Shown here: positions 61,878-64,000 of the stretch, one piece after another | Numbering within the stretch: position 1 is the first letter of the stretch | Layout of the letters: every line of letters starts with the position of its first letter | From: Catalinimonas niigatensis | Lineage (GTDB): Bacteria; Bacteroidota; Bacteroidia; Cytophagales; Cyclobacteriaceae | Direction of reading: 5' to 3' | Assembly: GCF_030506285.1 (NCBI RefSeq) | Contig: NZ_CP119422.1 | Coordinates: 3,955,501 to 4,019,500, forward strand | DNA: 64,000 nt | Translations under genes and position numbers: made by a program | The notes under the pieces: generated by a model | Databases searched by the model: none | What the model was told of the DNA's origin: nothing | What the model saw: only the letters and a program-made list of their open reading frames with translations

Positions 61878-64000
61878 AGAAATTCAATATCAAAAAGGTA
61901 GCTGTATTGGGCTCCGGCATCATGGGTTCAAGGATAGCCTGTCACTTTGCCAATATTGGTGTAGAAGTTTTGTTATTGGACATTGCTCCTAAAGAACTGA
62001 ATGAAGAAGAAAAAAAGAAGGGACTATCGCTAGAGCAACCTGTAGTGAGAAACAGGATTGTCAACAGTTCTTTTGATAAAGCTATAAGTGCCAATCCCGC
62101 ACCTTTATATCATCCTTCCTATGCTCAGCGGGTCAAGCTCGGCAATTTTGAAGATGATATGAAGCAAATTGCCGACTACGACTGGATTATTGAAGTAGTG
62201 GTGGAAAAACTGGATATCAAGAAAGTAGTGTTTGAGCAGGTAGAGCAATTCCGTAAACCTGGTACACTCATTACCTCTAATACTTCAGGTATTCCCATTA
62301 ATATGATGCTGGATGGCCGCAGCGAAGATTTTCAAAGACATTTTTGCGGTACTCACTTCTTTAACCCGCCCCGATATCTGCGCTTGCTGGAAATCATCCC
62401 TTCTCAGAAAACTGATCCTGAAATCGTAGATTTTCTGATGCATTATGGAGATCTGTATCTGGGTAAGGAGACCGTACTTTGTAAAGATACACCGGCATTC
62501 ATTGCCAATCGTGTTGGGGTGTATGGCATTCTTTCAGCCATGCATACCGTAGAGAAAATGGGACTCACTGTAGGGGAAGTAGACCGCCTGACCGGCCCTC
62601 TGATCGGCCGTGCCAAATCCGCCACCTTTCGTACCATGGATGTAGTGGGTTTGGATACTACCGTCAATGTCGCCAACAACCTCTACCACGTATTGAAATA
62701 TGACGAATCGCGGGAGACTTTCAAGCTACCGGGTATTGTCAAAGAATTGTATGACCGAAAATGGCTGGGCGATAAAACCGGACAAGGCTATTATAAGAAA
62801 ATAAAAGATGAAAAAGGGAAGTCAGTCATCTTAGAACTGGATTTTAAGACCTATGAATACGGCGAAAAATCCAGAGCCAATTTCCCTTCCCTGGAAATGG
62901 CCAAGCCTAAGGATGATTTAAAAGAGCGCTTAAAAATTTTAATCAGTGCTCAGGACAAAGCCGGAGAGTTTTATCGTGCTCACTTTTACGATCTTTTCCG
63001 TTACTGCACTTTCCGCATTCCTGAAATTGCTGATGAGCTTTTCCGTATAGACCAGGCTGTAAGTGCAGGATTTGGCTGGGAAGCTGGACCCTTTGAAACC
63101 TGGGATATGCTGGGTGTGAAGAAGACAGTGAGCAAAATGGAAGAAGCAGGCCAGAAACCTGCTCAGTGGGTATATGATATGCTGGAGAGTGGAGCAGAGA
63201 GCTTCTATAAGTCAGAGAACGGGAAACGCATGTACTATGACATTGAAAGCAAAGCGTATCAGGTTGTGCCAGGTACTGATGATTTTATCCTGCTGGATAC
63301 TTTGCGGGAGAACAAGGTACTATGGAGCAGTGATGGCGCTTCCATCCTGGATCTGGGCGATGGTGTACTCAATGTAGAGTTTCATACCAAAATGAATACA
63401 CTGGGCAACGATCCCGTGGAAGCCATTAATCGTGCCATTGACATGGCTGAGAAAGAATATACCGGAGTCGTCATTGGCAATGAAGGGCAGAATTTCTCTG
63501 CCGGAGCCAATCTGGCTATGCTTTTTATGTATGCCATAGAGCAGGAGTTTGATGAGGTGGAAATGATGATTCGTCAGTTCCAGAATACCATGATGCGTGC
63601 CCGCTACTCCTCTATTCCGGTAGTAGTGGCACCCCACGGACTGTCACTGGGAGGTGGTTGCGAACTTACCATGCATGCCGATCAGGTAGTGGCATCTGCC
63701 GAAACCTACATCGGTTTGGTAGAAGTAGGCGTTGGACTGATTCCCGCCGGAGGAGGTACCAAAGAGATGGCTTTGAGAGTATCTGATAGCCTGGAAGCAG
63801 GAGATGTGGAGTTCAATGCCCTGCAGAATGCATTCATGAATATTGCCACTGCTAAAGTCGCTACCTCAGCCAGAGAGGCCTACGATATGCACATCCTGCG
63901 CGATCGGGATATCGTGACGATGAACAAAAACAGGCTCATCGCTGATGCAAAAGAAGCGGTGCTGGCAATGGCAGAGCAGGGCTATTCCCAGCCTACTCAT
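61874..64000 (+). CDS. Bifunctional 3-hydroxyacyl-CoA dehydrogenase/enoyl-CoA hydratase (FadN type), 3'-truncated
   Basis: A beta-oxidation enzyme open to the window edge; 709 residues are visible. The N-terminal NAD domain has the VLGSGIMGSRIA dinucleotide fold (10-21), and HFFNPPRYLRLLEIIP with the dehydrogenase His. A second dehydrogenase C-terminal domain follows (~370-420). The crotonase domain then shows NFSAGANLAMLF and GLSLGGGCELTMHAD, forming the oxyanion hole, with the catalytic Glu region after it. The order dehydrogenase then hydratase matches Bacillus FadN rather than E. coli FadB. The start overlaps the MarR stop by 4 bases (ATGA). A thiolase gene would be expected just beyond the window. 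Confidence 0.93.
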   Translation, partial: MKKFNIKKVAVLGSGIMGSRIACHFANIGVEVLLLDIAPKELNEEEKKKGLSLEQPVVRNRIVNSSFDKAISANPAPLYHPSYAQRVKLGNFEDDMKQIADYDWIIEVVVEKLDIKKVVFEQVEQFRKPGTLITSNTSGIPINMMLDGRSEDFQRHFCGTHFFNPPRYLRLLEIIPSQKTDPEIVDFLMHYGDLYLGKETVLCKDTPAFIANRVGVYGILSAMHTVEKMGLTVGEVDRLTGPLIGRAKSATFRTMDVVGLDTTVNVANNLYHVLKYDESRETFKLPGIVKELYDRKWLGDKTGQGYYKKIKDEKGKSVILELDFKTYEYGEKSRANFPSLEMAKPKDDLKERLKILISAQDKAGEFYRAHFYDLFRYCTFRIPEIADELFRIDQAVSAGFGWEAGPFETWDMLGVKKTVSKMEEAGQKPAQWVYDMLESGAESFYKSENGKRMYYDIESKAYQVVPGTDDFILLDTLRENKVLWSSDGASILDLGDGVLNVEFHTKMNTLGNDPVEAINRAIDMAEKEYTGVVIGNEGQNFSAGANLAMLFMYAIEQEFDEVEMMIRQFQNTMMRARYSSIPVVVAPHGLSLGGGCELTMHADQVVASAETYIGLVEVGVGLIPAGGGTKEMALRVSDSLEAGDVEFNALQNAFMNIATAKVATSAREAYDMHILRDRDIVTMNKNRLIADAKEAVLAMAEQGYSQPTH

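Noticed and set aside
1-64000. CRISPR array, tRNA/rRNA, insertion sequence, prophage, toxin-antitoxin or defence island
   Set aside because: No regularly spaced repeats, cloverleaf, transposase, integrase or phage structural gene was seen. The S24 repressor alone is not evidence of a prophage.

Overview
The window looks like chromosomal DNA of a Bacteroidota bacterium, most likely of the Cytophagales/cytophagia type. The evidence is a SusC/SusD polysaccharide-utilisation pair, many lipoproteins with short lipoboxes, family-typical proteins (DUF3078, DUF3109, DUF177, Bacteroidota-type RNase Y and PEP carboxylase), near absence of Shine-Dalgarno sequences, and promoters of the TTG-N19/20-TAnnTTTG type. 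The lineage below phylum level is inference. No tRNA, rRNA, CRISPR array, insertion sequence, prophage or complete mobile element was recognised.

Layout. 1-4 kb: end of pheT, a coiled-coil/ZapA cell-division pair and rny. 4-6.1 kb: an S24-type repressor, then a thoroughly decayed PAS/histidine-kinase gene (frameshifts and stops). 6.1-15.4 kb: PEP carboxylase, an MtfA-like metallopeptidase fused to a SEC-C zinc finger, small stress/membrane proteins (CsbD and two tiny lipoproteins), a GAF histidine kinase, an AhpD-like protein and sucD. 15.5-26.1 kb: a minus-strand polysaccharide-utilisation locus (susC, susD, internal terminator, a fused alginate-lyase-like/PL8 lyase, a heparinase II/III-like lyase). 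26.7-35 kb: DASS transporter, DUF3109, a D-aminoacylase relative lacking its metal-binding HxH, MscS channel, M28 peptidase, class A beta-lactamase-like lipoprotein. 35-37.6 kb: a membrane-anchored DEDDh exonuclease overlapping a cNMP/CBS/DUF294 signalling protein. 37.8-46 kb: RND efflux adaptor, pump and TolC, then PLDc_N, DoxX and an intact D-aminoacylase relative. 46-53.1 kb: a parvulin with displaced first strand, a TPR protein, and the conserved lipid/translation operon DUF177-rpmF-plsX-fabH-efp-accB-accC. 53.1-64 kb: RNase D-like exonuclease, NhaC, dnaX, DUF3078, a receiver protein, LysM lytic transglycosylase with an O-methyltransferase, and a MarR regulator overlapping a FadN-type beta-oxidation gene that runs off the end.

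How it fits together. Most of the window is ordinary core chromosome with short co-oriented operons and very tight tail-to-tail junctions. The accessory parts are the polysaccharide locus, the efflux operon and the eroding sensor-kinase region. The features I judge most worth a second look are the bimodular lyase with altered catalytic motifs, the HxH-less amidohydrolase, the accB/accC junction (same frame, one TGA, no ATG), the permuted parvulin, the exonuclease/DUF294 couple, and strong inverted repeats in front of tolC, susC and marR. I did not find clear evidence of an entirely new system.
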